From Halopseudomonas pachastrellae (GTDB lineage: Bacteria > Pseudomonadota > Gammaproteobacteria > Pseudomonadales > Pseudomonadaceae): a DNA stretch of 64,000 nt. The notes beneath the pieces are model-generated. The model was not told where the DNA came from and ran no database searches. It was given only the letters and a program-made list of their open reading frames with translations. Positions 50,463-58,735 of this stretch are shown here, in pieces (the stretch's first letter is position 1; each line of letters begins with the position of its first letter). The stretch spans positions 62,001-126,000 of the forward strand of contig NZ_FOUD01000011.1 in assembly GCF_900114765.1 (NCBI RefSeq). Reading direction: 5' to 3'. Made by a program: the position numbers and the translations under genes.

Positions 50463-51248
50463 ATGCAGACACTGGATTATCAGGGCCGCACCGTGGTGAT
50501 TACCGGTGCCGCCAGTGGCATCGGTCTGGGGCTGGCGCACGCGTTTGCCGAACAGGGCGCGCGGCTGGAGCTGGTCGACCGCAATGCGCAGGCGCTGGCC
50601 GCGACGGTTGAGCAGCTCGCAGTGCTGACGCAAGTGCACGGCCGGGTGCTGGACCTGAACGATGACGCGGCGGTGGCCGACTACGCCAGTCAGCTGGGCC
50701 AGCGTCAGGCACAGGTGAATGTGCTGATCAACAACGCCGGCATGGAGCTGCCGACGCCGCTGCAGGATGCCGCCGCCGATGCCAACCGGCGCTGGCAGCA
50801 CCAACTGGATAACAACGTGGTGTCGATGCTGCGCCTGACCCGCGCACTGCTGCCGCTGCTCGGCAAAGGCAGCAGCGTGATCAATCAGTCCTCGATCTGG
50901 GGGCTGAGTGCGGTGGCCGGGTTTTCCGCCTATGTCGCCAGCAAGCACGCAGTGATCGGCCTGACCCGCTCGCTGGCCTGGGAGATGGGCGGGCAGGGTA
51001 TTCGCGTCAATGCCGTGTGCCCCGGCTGGGTCGGCACCGACGCGGCCATGGCGTCCCTGCGCAACATGGCGCAGGACAGCGGCCGCAGTGAAGCCGAGGA
51101 GCTGGAGCACATCCTCGCCGCGCAGGCGATTCCCGAATTGCTCACCCCGGCCGATCTGGCCGGCACCTTTCTGTTTCTCGGCGCGCCGGCCTCGGCCGCC
51201 ATTACCGGGCAGGCCATCGTGGTCAGTCGCGGGGAGGTCATGCACTGA
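50463..51248 (+). CDS. SDR-family dehydrogenase 1 of the riboswitch operon
   Basis: A 261-residue classical short-chain dehydrogenase. Cofactor turn TGAASGIGLG (14-23), acidic D39 after the second strand (LELVDRN) pointing to NAD+ preference, NNAG (90-93), catalytic Ser143/144 with Y157 and K161 (YVASK). It begins two bases after the oxygenase stop, so it is translationally coupled and probably oxidises the hydroxylated product. Ends overlapping the next SDR gene. Confidence 0.9.
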   Translation: MQTLDYQGRTVVITGAASGIGLGLAHAFAEQGARLELVDRNAQALAATVEQLAVLTQVHGRVLDLNDDAAVADYASQLGQRQAQVNVLINNAGMELPTPLQDAAADANRRWQHQLDNNVVSMLRLTRALLPLLGKGSSVINQSSIWGLSAVAGFSAYVASKHAVIGLTRSLAWEMGGQGIRVNAVCPGWVGTDAAMASLRNMAQDSGRSEAEELEHILAAQAIPELLTPADLAGTFLFLGAPASAAITGQAIVVSRGEVMH

Positions 51249-52003
51249 TGTTGAAGGTTGATTTGGCGGGCCAGCGCATTTTGGTCACCGGCGCCGCGAC
51301 TGGTATTGGCCGCGCCTGCGCGCTGATGTTGGCGGGCCAAGGTGCCGAAGTGTGGATCAACCACCTCGGTCAGTCCGGTGCCAGCGCCGATCTGGTGGAA
51401 CAGATTCGCTCGGCCGGTGGCCGGGCGGTGGCGATTGAGGCGGATGTCAGCGACCCGGACGCGGTCGAGGAAATGTTCGCCTGCATCACCGCCACCGGCC
51501 CGCTGCACGGCTTGGTCAACAACGCCGGGATCATTCAGGAGCAGTCTTTTCTGGATACCTCGGAAGAGGATTGGCGGCGGATCATGGCGGTCGATCTGGA
51601 CGGTGTTTATTGCTGTTGCCGCTGCGCGCTGGAAAGCATGAGCGGCGCGGGCCGTGGCGCCATCGTCAATATCGCCTCCGAGCTGGGTCAGCTGGGGCGC
51701 GAAAACTACGTGGCCTACTGCACCGCCAAGGCGGGCGTGATCGGCATGACCAAGGCGCTGGCGCGTGAGTTTGCGCCCGCGATTCGCATCAACGCGGTGG
51801 CCCCCGGTCCGGTGGAAACCGCCATGGTCTCGCTGGAACACATGAGTGAAGAGTGGATTGCCAAGGAGCTGGCTATTCCGGCGGCGCGCCTTGGTCAGCC
51901 CGAAGAGATCGCGGCGGCGGTGTGCTTTTTGTTGTCGCCGGCGGCGAGCTTTTTCACCGGACAGACACTGGGCGCCAATGGTGGTGCCTGGATGGGTAGC
52001 TGA
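51248..52003 (+). CDS. SDR-family dehydrogenase 2 of the riboswitch operon
   Basis: A 251-residue classical SDR, clearly different from its upstream neighbour. Motifs: TGAATGIGRA (14-23), NNAG (91-94), S144, Y157, K161 (YCTAK). Residues after strand 2 (INHLGQS) lack the acidic residue, so NADP+ is possible. The C terminus is like FabG/glucose dehydrogenase members (LGANGGAWMGS). It overlaps the first SDR stop by one base. Two SDRs in sequence suggest two oxidation or reduction steps in the same pathway. Confidence 0.9.
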   Translation: MLKVDLAGQRILVTGAATGIGRACALMLAGQGAEVWINHLGQSGASADLVEQIRSAGGRAVAIEADVSDPDAVEEMFACITATGPLHGLVNNAGIIQEQSFLDTSEEDWRRIMAVDLDGVYCCCRCALESMSGAGRGAIVNIASELGQLGRENYVAYCTAKAGVIGMTKALAREFAPAIRINAVAPGPVETAMVSLEHMSEEWIAKELAIPAARLGQPEEIAAAVCFLLSPAASFFTGQTLGANGGAWMGS

Positions 52004-52034
52004 GCGCTGCCCTGCCAATTCAAGAGGAATGCCC

Positions 52035-52805
52035 ATGACAAGCGTACATATGGATCAGATCAGCTGGGTCGAATACCAGCAGCGTGTTGAACAGGGCGCC
52101 GTGGTGTTTCTGCCCTGCGGCGCGACCGAACAGCACGGCCCGCATCTGCCGCTGGGCACCGATGCCCTGCTGTCGACCGCGCTGAGCGCCGATGTGGCGG
52201 CGCAGATCGGCGGCATCGTCGCCCCGGCGCTGGCCTACGGCTACAAGTCGCAGCCCAAGTGCGGTGGTGGCCAGCATTTTTGCGGCACCACCAGTCTCGA
52301 CGGCGCGACTCTGATTGCGCTGGTGCAGGACGCGGTGCGCGAGTTTGCCCGCCACGGCGTCAAGCGACTGGTGCTGGTGCTGGGGCATTACGAGAACACC
52401 TGGTTTGTCACCGAGGGTATTCAGCTGGCGCTGCGTGAGCTTGGGCCCGGCTGCGAGCTGGAAGTCATGCGCCTTGAGCACTGGGACTTCTGCCGTGAAG
52501 ACACGCTGGACGATATCTTCCCCGACGGCTTCCCCGGCTTTGCGCTGGAGCACGCAGCGGTGATCGAAACCTCGCTGATGCTGCATTACCTGCCGCACCT
52601 GGTCAGCCTCGACAAGATCCCCAACGACCCGCCGGCGGACTTTCCGCCCTATGACATGTACCCGACCCGCACCGAGTGGGTGCCGCCGTCCGGGGTGCTG
52701 TCCTCGGCGCGGGGCTCGACCGCCGAGAAGGGCGCGCGCATGGCGGACGACATCGCCACCGGCATCACCGCCGCCGTTCGCCACGAATTCAAGCTGGAGG
52801 CCTGA
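52035..52805 (+). CDS. Creatininase-family amidohydrolase
   Basis: A 256-residue cytoplasmic metal-dependent amidohydrolase. Metal ligands appear as E32, H34 and D43 (TEQHGPHLPLGTD), H118 and E120 (GHYEN) and E172 (LEH). The GHYEN motif and the FPPYDMYP and LSSA stretches are like true creatininase (creatinine to creatine), not the GHGGN motif common in other family members. One tryptophan of the creatininase pocket appears to be Phe (FPGFALEH). A cyclic guanidine or lactam ring is the likely substrate. ATG chosen with AAGAGGA seven bases upstream. Confidence 0.9.
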   Translation: MTSVHMDQISWVEYQQRVEQGAVVFLPCGATEQHGPHLPLGTDALLSTALSADVAAQIGGIVAPALAYGYKSQPKCGGGQHFCGTTSLDGATLIALVQDAVREFARHGVKRLVLVLGHYENTWFVTEGIQLALRELGPGCELEVMRLEHWDFCREDTLDDIFPDGFPGFALEHAAVIETSLMLHYLPHLVSLDKIPNDPPADFPPYDMYPTRTEWVPPSGVLSSARGSTAEKGARMADDIATGITAAVRHEFKLEA

Positions 52806-52806
52806 G

Positions 52807-53454
52807 ATGCTGCCGCTGCTGCCATCGCGTACCGCCTTGCTGTTGATCGACATGCAGCGCGACTTCTGCGCCCCCGGCGGTTATGCCGATCAGGCCGGGC
52901 TGGATATCCAGTGCCTGCGCGCGCCAATCCCGGCCCAGCAGCGCCTGCTGGCCGCGGCGCGGGCGGCGGGCATGCTGGTGGTGCACACCCGCGAAGGGCA
53001 CCGCTCGGATTTGTCTGATCTGCCTGAGTGGAAGCGCATTCGCGCCGAGCGCAGCGGCGCGCCGATTGGTGCAGCAGGCCCGCTGGGGCGCTTGCTGGTG
53101 CGTGGTGAGTACGGCCATGACCTGATCGACGAACTGCAGCCGCAAGTCGGGGAGCCGGTGATCGACAAGCCCGGCTACTGCGCCTTTGCCGCCACCGACC
53201 TGGAACTGATCTTGCGCACGCGCGGCATCGACAGCCTGATCATCACCGGCGTGACCACCGAGGTGTGCGTCAGCTCCACCTTGCGCAGCGCCATCGATCG
53301 CGGCTTCAACTGCCTGACCGTGAGTGACGCCTGTGCCTCCGCGCACCCCGAGCTGCATGCGGCGGCGCTGGCAATGATCAACGTGGAAGGCGGCATCTTC
53401 GGCGAGGTGTGCGACAGCGCAGCGCTGCTCAGCGCCCTGCGGGAGGCGGCATGA
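52807..53454 (+). CDS. Isochorismatase-like cysteine hydrolase (biuret-hydrolase-like)
   Basis: A 215-residue cysteine hydrolase with the full triad D15 (LLIDMQRDF), K121 (IDKPGYC) and C154 (TTEVCVSS). Stretches such as FCAPGGYADQAG, TREGHRSDLSDLP and ILRTRGIDSLIITGVTT resemble biuret hydrolase and related C-N hydrolases of this family more than isochorismatase itself. It probably cleaves an amide or ureido bond of a pathway intermediate and releases ammonia or carbamate. One base separates it from the creatininase stop; it overlaps the next gene by four bases. Confidence 0.9.
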   Translation: MLPLLPSRTALLLIDMQRDFCAPGGYADQAGLDIQCLRAPIPAQQRLLAAARAAGMLVVHTREGHRSDLSDLPEWKRIRAERSGAPIGAAGPLGRLLVRGEYGHDLIDELQPQVGEPVIDKPGYCAFAATDLELILRTRGIDSLIITGVTTEVCVSSTLRSAIDRGFNCLTVSDACASAHPELHAAALAMINVEGGIFGEVCDSAALLSALREAA

Positions 53455-54233
53455 CCCAGGTACAGAAACTCTGGCCGCTGCTCACCGCGACGCACCATTA
53501 CGACAAGTCGATCTCGACCCGTGGCCGTGGCCACGGGGTGCAGATCGAGGCACCGATTCTGGCTTTTTTGATCGAGACCAAACAGGGGCGGGTGCTGTTC
53601 GACGTCGGCTGCGACTACAACAAGCTGACTGATCCTGCGCTGCGCGCGCGTTGGTACGACCCGGTGGAATTTCCCATGGGGCCGCCGCAGATGAGCGAAG
53701 AGCAGCGGCTCGAAGCCCATCTGGCGAAGCTCGGGCTGACCTGCAACGACATCGACATGGTGTTTCTCAGCCACCTGCACTTTGATCACGCCGGCGGCCT
53801 GTGCGACGTCTGCGGCGCTGAAGTACACGTGCACGAAGACGAACTGCAGGCCGCCCGTGAACCGGCCGATGACGCCTACTTTGCCGATGACTTTGCCGGC
53901 AATGTGCGCTGGCGCCTGCAGCAGGACGAGTACGACCTGCTGCCCGGCCTGCGTGCCATCAACACGCCGGGTCATACCGCCGGGCACATGTCATTGATGA
54001 TCGAACTGCCAACCGGCGCGCCGGTGATCCTCACCGGTGATGCCGCCGATCTGACCGAAAATCTTGATGACGAAATCGCCCCCGGCCTGTGCTGGCGCGA
54101 CCGCGAGGACATGGCGCTGGACAGCATTCGCAAACTCAAGCGCATTGCCGCTGAGACCGGTGCAGACCTCTGGCCCAACCACGACATGGCGTTCTGGCGC
54201 ACCCTCAAACGCTTCCCGGAGTACCACGCATGA
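53451..54233 (+). CDS. MBL-fold hydrolase (lactonase-like)
   Basis: A 260-residue metallo-beta-lactamase-fold hydrolase. The metal motif is complete: H108-L-H110-F-D112-H113 (SHLHFDHAGG), then NTPGHTAGH, the bridging Asp in LTGDAADL, and a C-terminal His (PNHDMAFW). The arrangement resembles N-acyl-homoserine lactonases, but in this operon a lactone, lactam or thioester intermediate is a more likely substrate. ATGA overlap with both neighbours shows tight coupling. Confidence 0.87.
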   Translation: MTQVQKLWPLLTATHHYDKSISTRGRGHGVQIEAPILAFLIETKQGRVLFDVGCDYNKLTDPALRARWYDPVEFPMGPPQMSEEQRLEAHLAKLGLTCNDIDMVFLSHLHFDHAGGLCDVCGAEVHVHEDELQAAREPADDAYFADDFAGNVRWRLQQDEYDLLPGLRAINTPGHTAGHMSLMIELPTGAPVILTGDAADLTENLDDEIAPGLCWRDREDMALDSIRKLKRIAAETGADLWPNHDMAFWRTLKRFPEYHA

Positions 54234-54988
54234 AAGCCGTTCCGGAGGCTTACCACGGCGTTTGGCAGCGTACGTTGCTGCGCTTGTCGGACGGCACCGA
54301 AGACACCACTACCCGCGTGTTCTGGCTCCAGAGCGCGCATCTGCACGCGGACCTGCGCATTCCTGATCCTGCGCCAAAGCTGCCGCTTGAGCGCGCAGCC
54401 CAGGCGGGCTTTGCCGGGCTGACCGAAGCCAGCCTTGGCCGCTGCCAGTGGCACCGCATCATCGATTTTCATCCCGACAGCGGCACCGACATCGGCAACA
54501 TGCAGTTTGTCAGCAGTGAAGAGGTACACGAGACCGCGCTCGACGACAGCTATCTGGAAATCTGGCAGCGGCTGCCAGCGTCGCGTGGCCCGGTCGCCGA
54601 GTTATGGCTGCGGAGCGCTGATGGCTCCGGCCGCCAGGCTTGTTTGCTGCGCGCTGGTGATTACTTCTTCTTTGCCGCTGACCGCCCGCAGCGCTTGGCG
54701 CCGGGCCGCTCCCTGCTCACTTATCTGCAGCACGAGAACGTGGGCAATGCCGAGCATTTGCTCGGCTGCGAGCTGACCTTTGGCCGTATCAGCGGGGCTG
54801 AGCAGCCCTGGCAGATTTTGTTCAGCACCTTGCCGGCGGCCAGCGGCAGCCTGTTCTCCGTGCCCGCTGATGCGGCGCACTGGGACGCGTTGCCGGTCGC
54901 CTGGCTGGGTGTTAACTCCCCCGAACATGGCTGGCGCCCGGCGCCGTTGCCCAGCCTGCAGCCCCTGACCGAGGAGACACTGGTATGA
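54230..54988 (+). CDS. Unrecognised protein of the riboswitch operon
   Basis: A 252-residue soluble protein without signal peptide, membrane helix or catalytic motif that I recognise. The sequence is rich in beta-strand patterns (GVWQRTLLRLSDG, TRVFWLQSAHLHADLRIP, QWHRIIDFHPDSGTD), suggesting a barrel such as a lipocalin/calycin-type fold, perhaps two in tandem. It overlaps both the MBL gene and the permease gene by four bases, so it is an integral part of the pathway. It could be a binding, chaperone or isomerase component. Confidence 0.72.
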   Translation: MKAVPEAYHGVWQRTLLRLSDGTEDTTTRVFWLQSAHLHADLRIPDPAPKLPLERAAQAGFAGLTEASLGRCQWHRIIDFHPDSGTDIGNMQFVSSEEVHETALDDSYLEIWQRLPASRGPVAELWLRSADGSGRQACLLRAGDYFFFAADRPQRLAPGRSLLTYLQHENVGNAEHLLGCELTFGRISGAEQPWQILFSTLPAASGSLFSVPADAAHWDALPVAWLGVNSPEHGWRPAPLPSLQPLTEETLV

Positions 54989-55827
54989 ATGCCCCCGCCC
55001 CCGTGCCTGAAGCACCCACCGCCGCCTCCGCTCGCAAACCGCGTGCGCGCTGGTGGGCTGTGCGTGGCAGCCTGTCGCCGCGCATCAGCGCACTGCTGAC
55101 CGCCTTTGGTCTGGCTGCGCCCTTTTTCATCTGGTGGCTCTATAGCGCCCTCGGACTAAACGATCCTTTGTTCATGCCGGGCCCCGGCGCGGTGCTGGAG
55201 CGGGTGGTCAGCTGGTGGCAGGAGGAGGGCCTGTGGGATGACATCTGGATCAGCGTTTACCGGGTGATGGCGGGTTTTGTGCTGTCGGCGATGATTGCCT
55301 TGCCGCTGGGGCTGTACCTGGGCACCTACAAGCCGGTGCAGGCGACACTGGAGCCGCTGATCGACTTTATCCGTTACATGCCGGCGGTGGCCTTTATTCC
55401 GCTGGTCATGCTCTGGGTAGGGATTGGCGAGGGCTCGAAGATCCTGATCATCTTTATCGGCACCTTCTTCCAGATGGTGCTGATGGCGGCCGAAGACATT
55501 CGCCGGGTGCCGATGGCGCAGATCGAAGCGGCGCAGACCATGGGCGCCTCGCGCAGCGAGATTATCCGTCTGGTGGTGTTGCCCTCGGCGCGCCCGGCGC
55601 TGCTCGACACCTTACGCATTACCTGCGGCTGGGCCTGGACCTATCTGGTGGTGGCCGAACTGGTGGCCTCCAACTCGGGGTTGGGCTACGCCATCCTGCG
55701 CGCCCAGCGCTACATGCACACCGACAAGATTTTCGCCGGCATCCTGCTGATCGGCCTCATCGGTCTGTTGACCGACCAGGCGTTCCGCTGGCTCGGTCGC
55801 CGCGCCTTTCACTGGCAGAAGAGGTAA
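54985..55827 (+). CDS. ABC transporter permease (SsuC/TauC type)
   Basis: A 280-residue inner-membrane permease with about six helices. The cytoplasmic coupling loop is intact (EAAQTMGASRSEIIRLVVLP), and PAVAFIPLVMLWVGIGEGSK is typical of nitrate/sulfonate/taurine importers. It partners the binding protein at the operon start and the ATPase immediately downstream. Overlaps the unknown gene by four bases. Confidence 0.92.
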   Translation: MNAPAPVPEAPTAASARKPRARWWAVRGSLSPRISALLTAFGLAAPFFIWWLYSALGLNDPLFMPGPGAVLERVVSWWQEEGLWDDIWISVYRVMAGFVLSAMIALPLGLYLGTYKPVQATLEPLIDFIRYMPAVAFIPLVMLWVGIGEGSKILIIFIGTFFQMVLMAAEDIRRVPMAQIEAAQTMGASRSEIIRLVVLPSARPALLDTLRITCGWAWTYLVVAELVASNSGLGYAILRAQRYMHTDKIFAGILLIGLIGLLTDQAFRWLGRRAFHWQKR

Positions 55828-55831
55828 GCCC

Positions 55832-56674
55832 ATGGACCAGTCCTGCATCAGCATTCGCAACGTGGGCAAGCAGTTTGCTGCCCGCAACCAGACCATCGAG
55901 GCGCTGCGTGACGTCAACCTTGAGGTAGAGCCTAACGAGTTCATCACCTTTGTTGGCGCCTCCGGCTGTGGCAAGTCGACCCTGCTGCGCATCATGGCCG
56001 GGTTGGAAACCCACAGCAGCGGCGACATTCTGCTGCGCGGCGAGCCGATCGACGGCCCCGGCGTTGACCGCGCCATGGTGTTCCAGCACTACAGCCTCTA
56101 CCCCTGGCTGACGGTGACCGAGAACATCAAGTTCTGCCGCCAGCTGAAGGTCATCTCCGACTCGGTACACAGCCAGTCTGACGTCGAAGCCGCCAGCGGC
56201 CGGGCCGATGCGCTGCTCAATCTGATGGGCTTGAAGAACTTTGCCGGCGCCTACCCCAGCCAGCTGTCCGGCGGCATGCAGCAGCGCGTCGCGATTGCCC
56301 GGGCGTTGATGCCACGACCGGACTTTTTGCTGATGGATGAGCCGTTCGGTGCATTGGACGCGCAGACCCGTGAGGTCATGCATGACCTGATCCTGCACGT
56401 GCACCGGCTGGAGAAGAGCACCATCCTGTTTGTCACCCACGATGTGGAAGAAGCGATATATCTGGGTACCCGCATTGTGCTGATGGCGCCGCGCCCCGGC
56501 CGGATCGACAGTATCTACGAGGTACCGCTGCCCAAGGTGCGGCATCAGGACATGAAGCTGGAGCCGGAATTTATCGCCCTGAAACGCGAGATTCTGACCC
56601 GCATTCGGGAAACCTCCGGGGTGCAGACCGATCTGGATCAGCTGGCGCGTTTGAGTGAAGGGGCCGGGTTGTGA
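55832..56674 (+). CDS. ABC transporter ATP-binding protein (SsuB/TauB type)
   Basis: A 280-residue ATPase: Walker A GASGCGKST (42-50), Q-loop VFQHYSLYPW, signature LSGGMQQRVAIARAL, Walker B LLMDEPFGALD and switch His VTHD. The sequence is typical of nitrate/sulfonate/taurine importers. It is the last gene of the riboswitch operon, four bases after the permease. No clear terminator was seen in the 106 bases before sutA. Confidence 0.93.
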   Translation: MDQSCISIRNVGKQFAARNQTIEALRDVNLEVEPNEFITFVGASGCGKSTLLRIMAGLETHSSGDILLRGEPIDGPGVDRAMVFQHYSLYPWLTVTENIKFCRQLKVISDSVHSQSDVEAASGRADALLNLMGLKNFAGAYPSQLSGGMQQRVAIARALMPRPDFLLMDEPFGALDAQTREVMHDLILHVHRLEKSTILFVTHDVEEAIYLGTRIVLMAPRPGRIDSIYEVPLPKVRHQDMKLEPEFIALKREILTRIRETSGVQTDLDQLARLSEGAGL

Positions 56675-56780
56675 TCCGGCTCTAGGGCAGGCGGTACAGG
56701 CGAAAAAATTTCCTCCGGAGACTAGCCAAACCCCCTCGATGAACTATATATAGCCTGTTTTCCACTGTGAGGATTCAGGC

Positions 56781-57086
56781 ATGAGTGATGATCTGGACGA
56801 CGATCTGGATGGGATGGACGATTCCGAGGTCGACGATCAGGACGATGTGGCCGGCGGCAGCGACGATGGTACCGAGGTCAGCAGCAAGTCGCGCAAGAAG
56901 AAAGCCGCAGCCAGTGAAGACTTTGAAGGCGCCTCTGTGGAAGCCAAGGAGCGCGAGCGGGAGATGCTGGCTCGTCAGATCGAAGAGTTCATGGCGCGCG
57001 GTGGCAAGGTGCAACAGATCGACGACAACGTGGTCTCCGATCCGCCGAAAAAGCCTGAAAACAAGTACGGCAGCCGTCCTATCTGA
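56781..57086 (+). CDS. sutA: SutA transcriptional regulator
   Basis: A 101-residue, very acidic protein of the SutA family, which binds RNA polymerase and supports transcription in slow-growing Pseudomonas. The N-terminal half is disordered and Asp/Ser rich, then a basic KSRKKKAAA patch, a short helix (AKEREREMLARQIEEFMARGG) given in part, and the conserved C-terminal KKPENKYGSRPI. Position next to the HAD-xerC-dapF-lysA block matches P. aeruginosa. ATG preceded by GTGAGGATTCAGGC. Confidence 0.85.
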   Translation: MSDDLDDDLDGMDDSEVDDQDDVAGGSDDGTEVSSKSRKKKAAASEDFEGASVEAKEREREMLARQIEEFMARGGKVQQIDDNVVSDPPKKPENKYGSRPI

Positions 57087-57097
57087 CGCTGCCGTAC
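57065..57097. terminator. Hairpin between convergent sutA and HAD genes
   Basis: Ten-base perfect arms GTACGGCAGC and GCTGCCGTAC around a 13-base loop that contains the sutA stop codon. No T run on either strand, so it may work as a bidirectional mRNA end structure. Confidence 0.4.
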
Positions 57098-57104
57098 CGG
57101 CCGC

Positions 57105-57815
57105 TCAGCGTTTGGCGTAGCGCTGGTAGCGGTTCAGCCAGGGCGGAATCTCGCTCAGGCAGCGCACTTCGCCGTGGGCCCGTTGCTGGCCCGTCCAGGC
57201 ATTGCCCTGTGGGTTGAACCACAGGGTATGCATGCCAACATCCAGGGCGCCCTGGATGTCGTCTCCCGGATGATCCCCGATATGCAGCGCCTGTTGCGGC
57301 TCGACCCCGGCGCTGTTCAGCGCCGCCAGGAAGGGTGCCGGGTCCGGCTTGCTGATACCCACCTCATCGGCTGACACGATGATGCTGAAATAGCGATCCA
57401 GCCCGAGTCGGCGCACATCGGCGTTGCCGTTGGAAATGCACGCCAGCTGGTATTGCTGCGACAGCAGTTGCAGCACCAGCTCCATGTGCGGGAAGTATTC
57501 CAGCCGGTGGCGGGCATCGATGAATACCTCGAACCCGGCGCGTGCCAGACGTTGCGCCTCGTCTGCCGAGTAGCCGGCCTTGCGCAAACCCAGCTCCAGC
57601 ACGGCGATACGCAGTGGCGTCACCCGGTGGCGCAGCGCCGGGTCACCATCCAGCACCTCTGCCAGCAGCGCCTTGCGCGTGTCCTGATCGCGGGCGGCGG
57701 CGTAGTTCGGCGCCTGTTTGCCTAGCCAGTCGGCCAGCACCCGTTCGGCGTTGGCGACGACCGATTCGGTCTCCCACAGGGTGTTGTCGAGGTCAAAGGT
57801 CACCAGCTGAATCAT
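57105..57815 (-). CDS. HAD-IA family hydrolase (YigB-like)
   Basis: A 236-residue haloacid-dehalogenase-type phosphatase. The nucleophile and acid/base aspartates are in [10 protein letters not shown] (D9 and D11 region), motif II Ser/Thr in ACISNGNA, motif III Lys in [10 protein letters not shown], and motif IV in [13 protein letters not shown]. YigB of E. coli dephosphorylates FMN; the gene is usually next to xerC, as here, with a four-base overlap. The substrate in this organism is not shown. Confidence 0.88.
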   Translation of the reverse strand: MIQLVTFDLDNTLWETESVVANAERVLADWLGKQAPNYAAARDQDTRKALLAEVLDGDPALRHRVTPLRIAVLELGLRKAGYSADEAQRLARAGFEVFIDARHRLEYFPHMELVLQLLSQQYQLACISNGNADVRRLGLDRYFSIIVSADEVGISKPDPAPFLAALNSAGVEPQQALHIGDHPGDDIQGALDVGMHTLWFNPQGNAWTGQQRAHGEVRCLSEIPPWLNRYQRYAKR

Positions 57816-58735
57816 TTGTCTGCCTTGCGTTTGGCTCTGGGGTGGGCCTGATCATACACCTGGGCCAGGTGCTGGAAATCAAGATGGGTATAGATCTGGG
57901 TGGTGCTGATATCGGCGTGGCCGAGTAGCTCTTGCACTGCCCGCAGGTCGCCGGAGGACTCCAGCATGTGGCTGGCGAAGGAGTGGCGCAGCATGTGTGG
58001 ATGCAGGTGCTGGCCGATGCGCTCCACGCCATGACGACGCAGGCGCAATTGAATGGCGCGCGGGGTGAGCGCGCTGCCACGCTGGCTGACGAACAGCGGC
58101 TGGGCGCTATCGCCGTTGGCCGGGCGTACGCTGAGCCAGTCCTGCAGGGCGCGACGCGCCTGGCGGCCGACCGGCAGCACACGGGTCTTGTTGCCCTTGC
58201 CGGTGACGCGCACTTCGCCCTGGCTCAGGTCGAGATCGCTGACATCCAGCCCGGCCAGCTCCGACAGCCGCAGACCGGAGGAGTAGAACAGCTCCAGCAT
58301 GGCCTGATCACGGCGGCCGAGCCAGTCGTCCTCGCCCGGGCTGTCGAGCAGCTGGGTGGCTAGGTCGGCGTCCAGCGTGCGCGGCAGGGGCCGTGCGGCC
58401 TTGGGGGCGCGCAGATCGAGCGCGGGGTTTTGCTGTGCACGCCCTTCGCGCTGCAGAAAGCGGTAGAAGCTGCGGATGGCGCTGAGCAGGCGCTGCAGGC
58501 TGCGGGGCGCCAGACCCTGCTGGTGTTGGCTGGCGATAAAGTGGCGCAGGTGCTGGGTGTCCAGCCGGTCCCAGCCCGGCAGATCGCGTGCGGCGCGGTG
58601 CTGATCCAGACTCAGCAGATCGTGGCGGTAGGCTTCCAGGGTCCGCGGCGACAACCTGCGCTCGATGCGCAGGTGATCGAGAAATGCGCTGATATCGGGG
58701 TCGGCGACGCCGGCCGGCTCAGGCGTGGTTTTCAT
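57812..58735 (-). CDS. xerC: Tyrosine recombinase XerC
   Basis: Site-specific recombinase that, with XerD, resolves chromosome dimers at dif. It has 307 residues. The N-terminal SAM-like DNA-binding domain is followed by the catalytic domain with R156 (SGLRLSEL), K180 (TGKGNK), H247-x-x-R250 (HPHMLRH), H273 (LGHADIS) and nucleophile Y282 (IYTH). Start chosen at MKTTPEP; the frame stays open upstream but runs antisense to nothing conserved. Overlaps DUF484 by 17 bases and the HAD gene by four. Confidence 0.95.
   Translation of the reverse strand: MKTTPEPAGVADPDISAFLDHLRIERRLSPRTLEAYRHDLLSLDQHRAARDLPGWDRLDTQHLRHFIASQHQQGLAPRSLQRLLSAIRSFYRFLQREGRAQQNPALDLRAPKAARPLPRTLDADLATQLLDSPGEDDWLGRRDQAMLELFYSSGLRLSELAGLDVSDLDLSQGEVRVTGKGNKTRVLPVGRQARRALQDWLSVRPANGDSAQPLFVSQRGSALTPRAIQLRLRRHGVERIGQHLHPHMLRHSFASHMLESSGDLRAVQELLGHADISTTQIYTHLDFQHLAQVYDQAHPRAKRKADK

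Noticed and set aside
53451-54233. Quorum-quenching operon
   Set aside because: The lactonase-like motif alone would suggest this, but no LuxI/LuxR gene is near and the surrounding operon is a guanidine-sensing uptake and degradation set.
57812-58735. XerC as a phage or island integrase
   Set aside because: It lies in the conserved dapF-DUF484-xerC-HAD housekeeping block and has no adjacent attachment site or phage genes.
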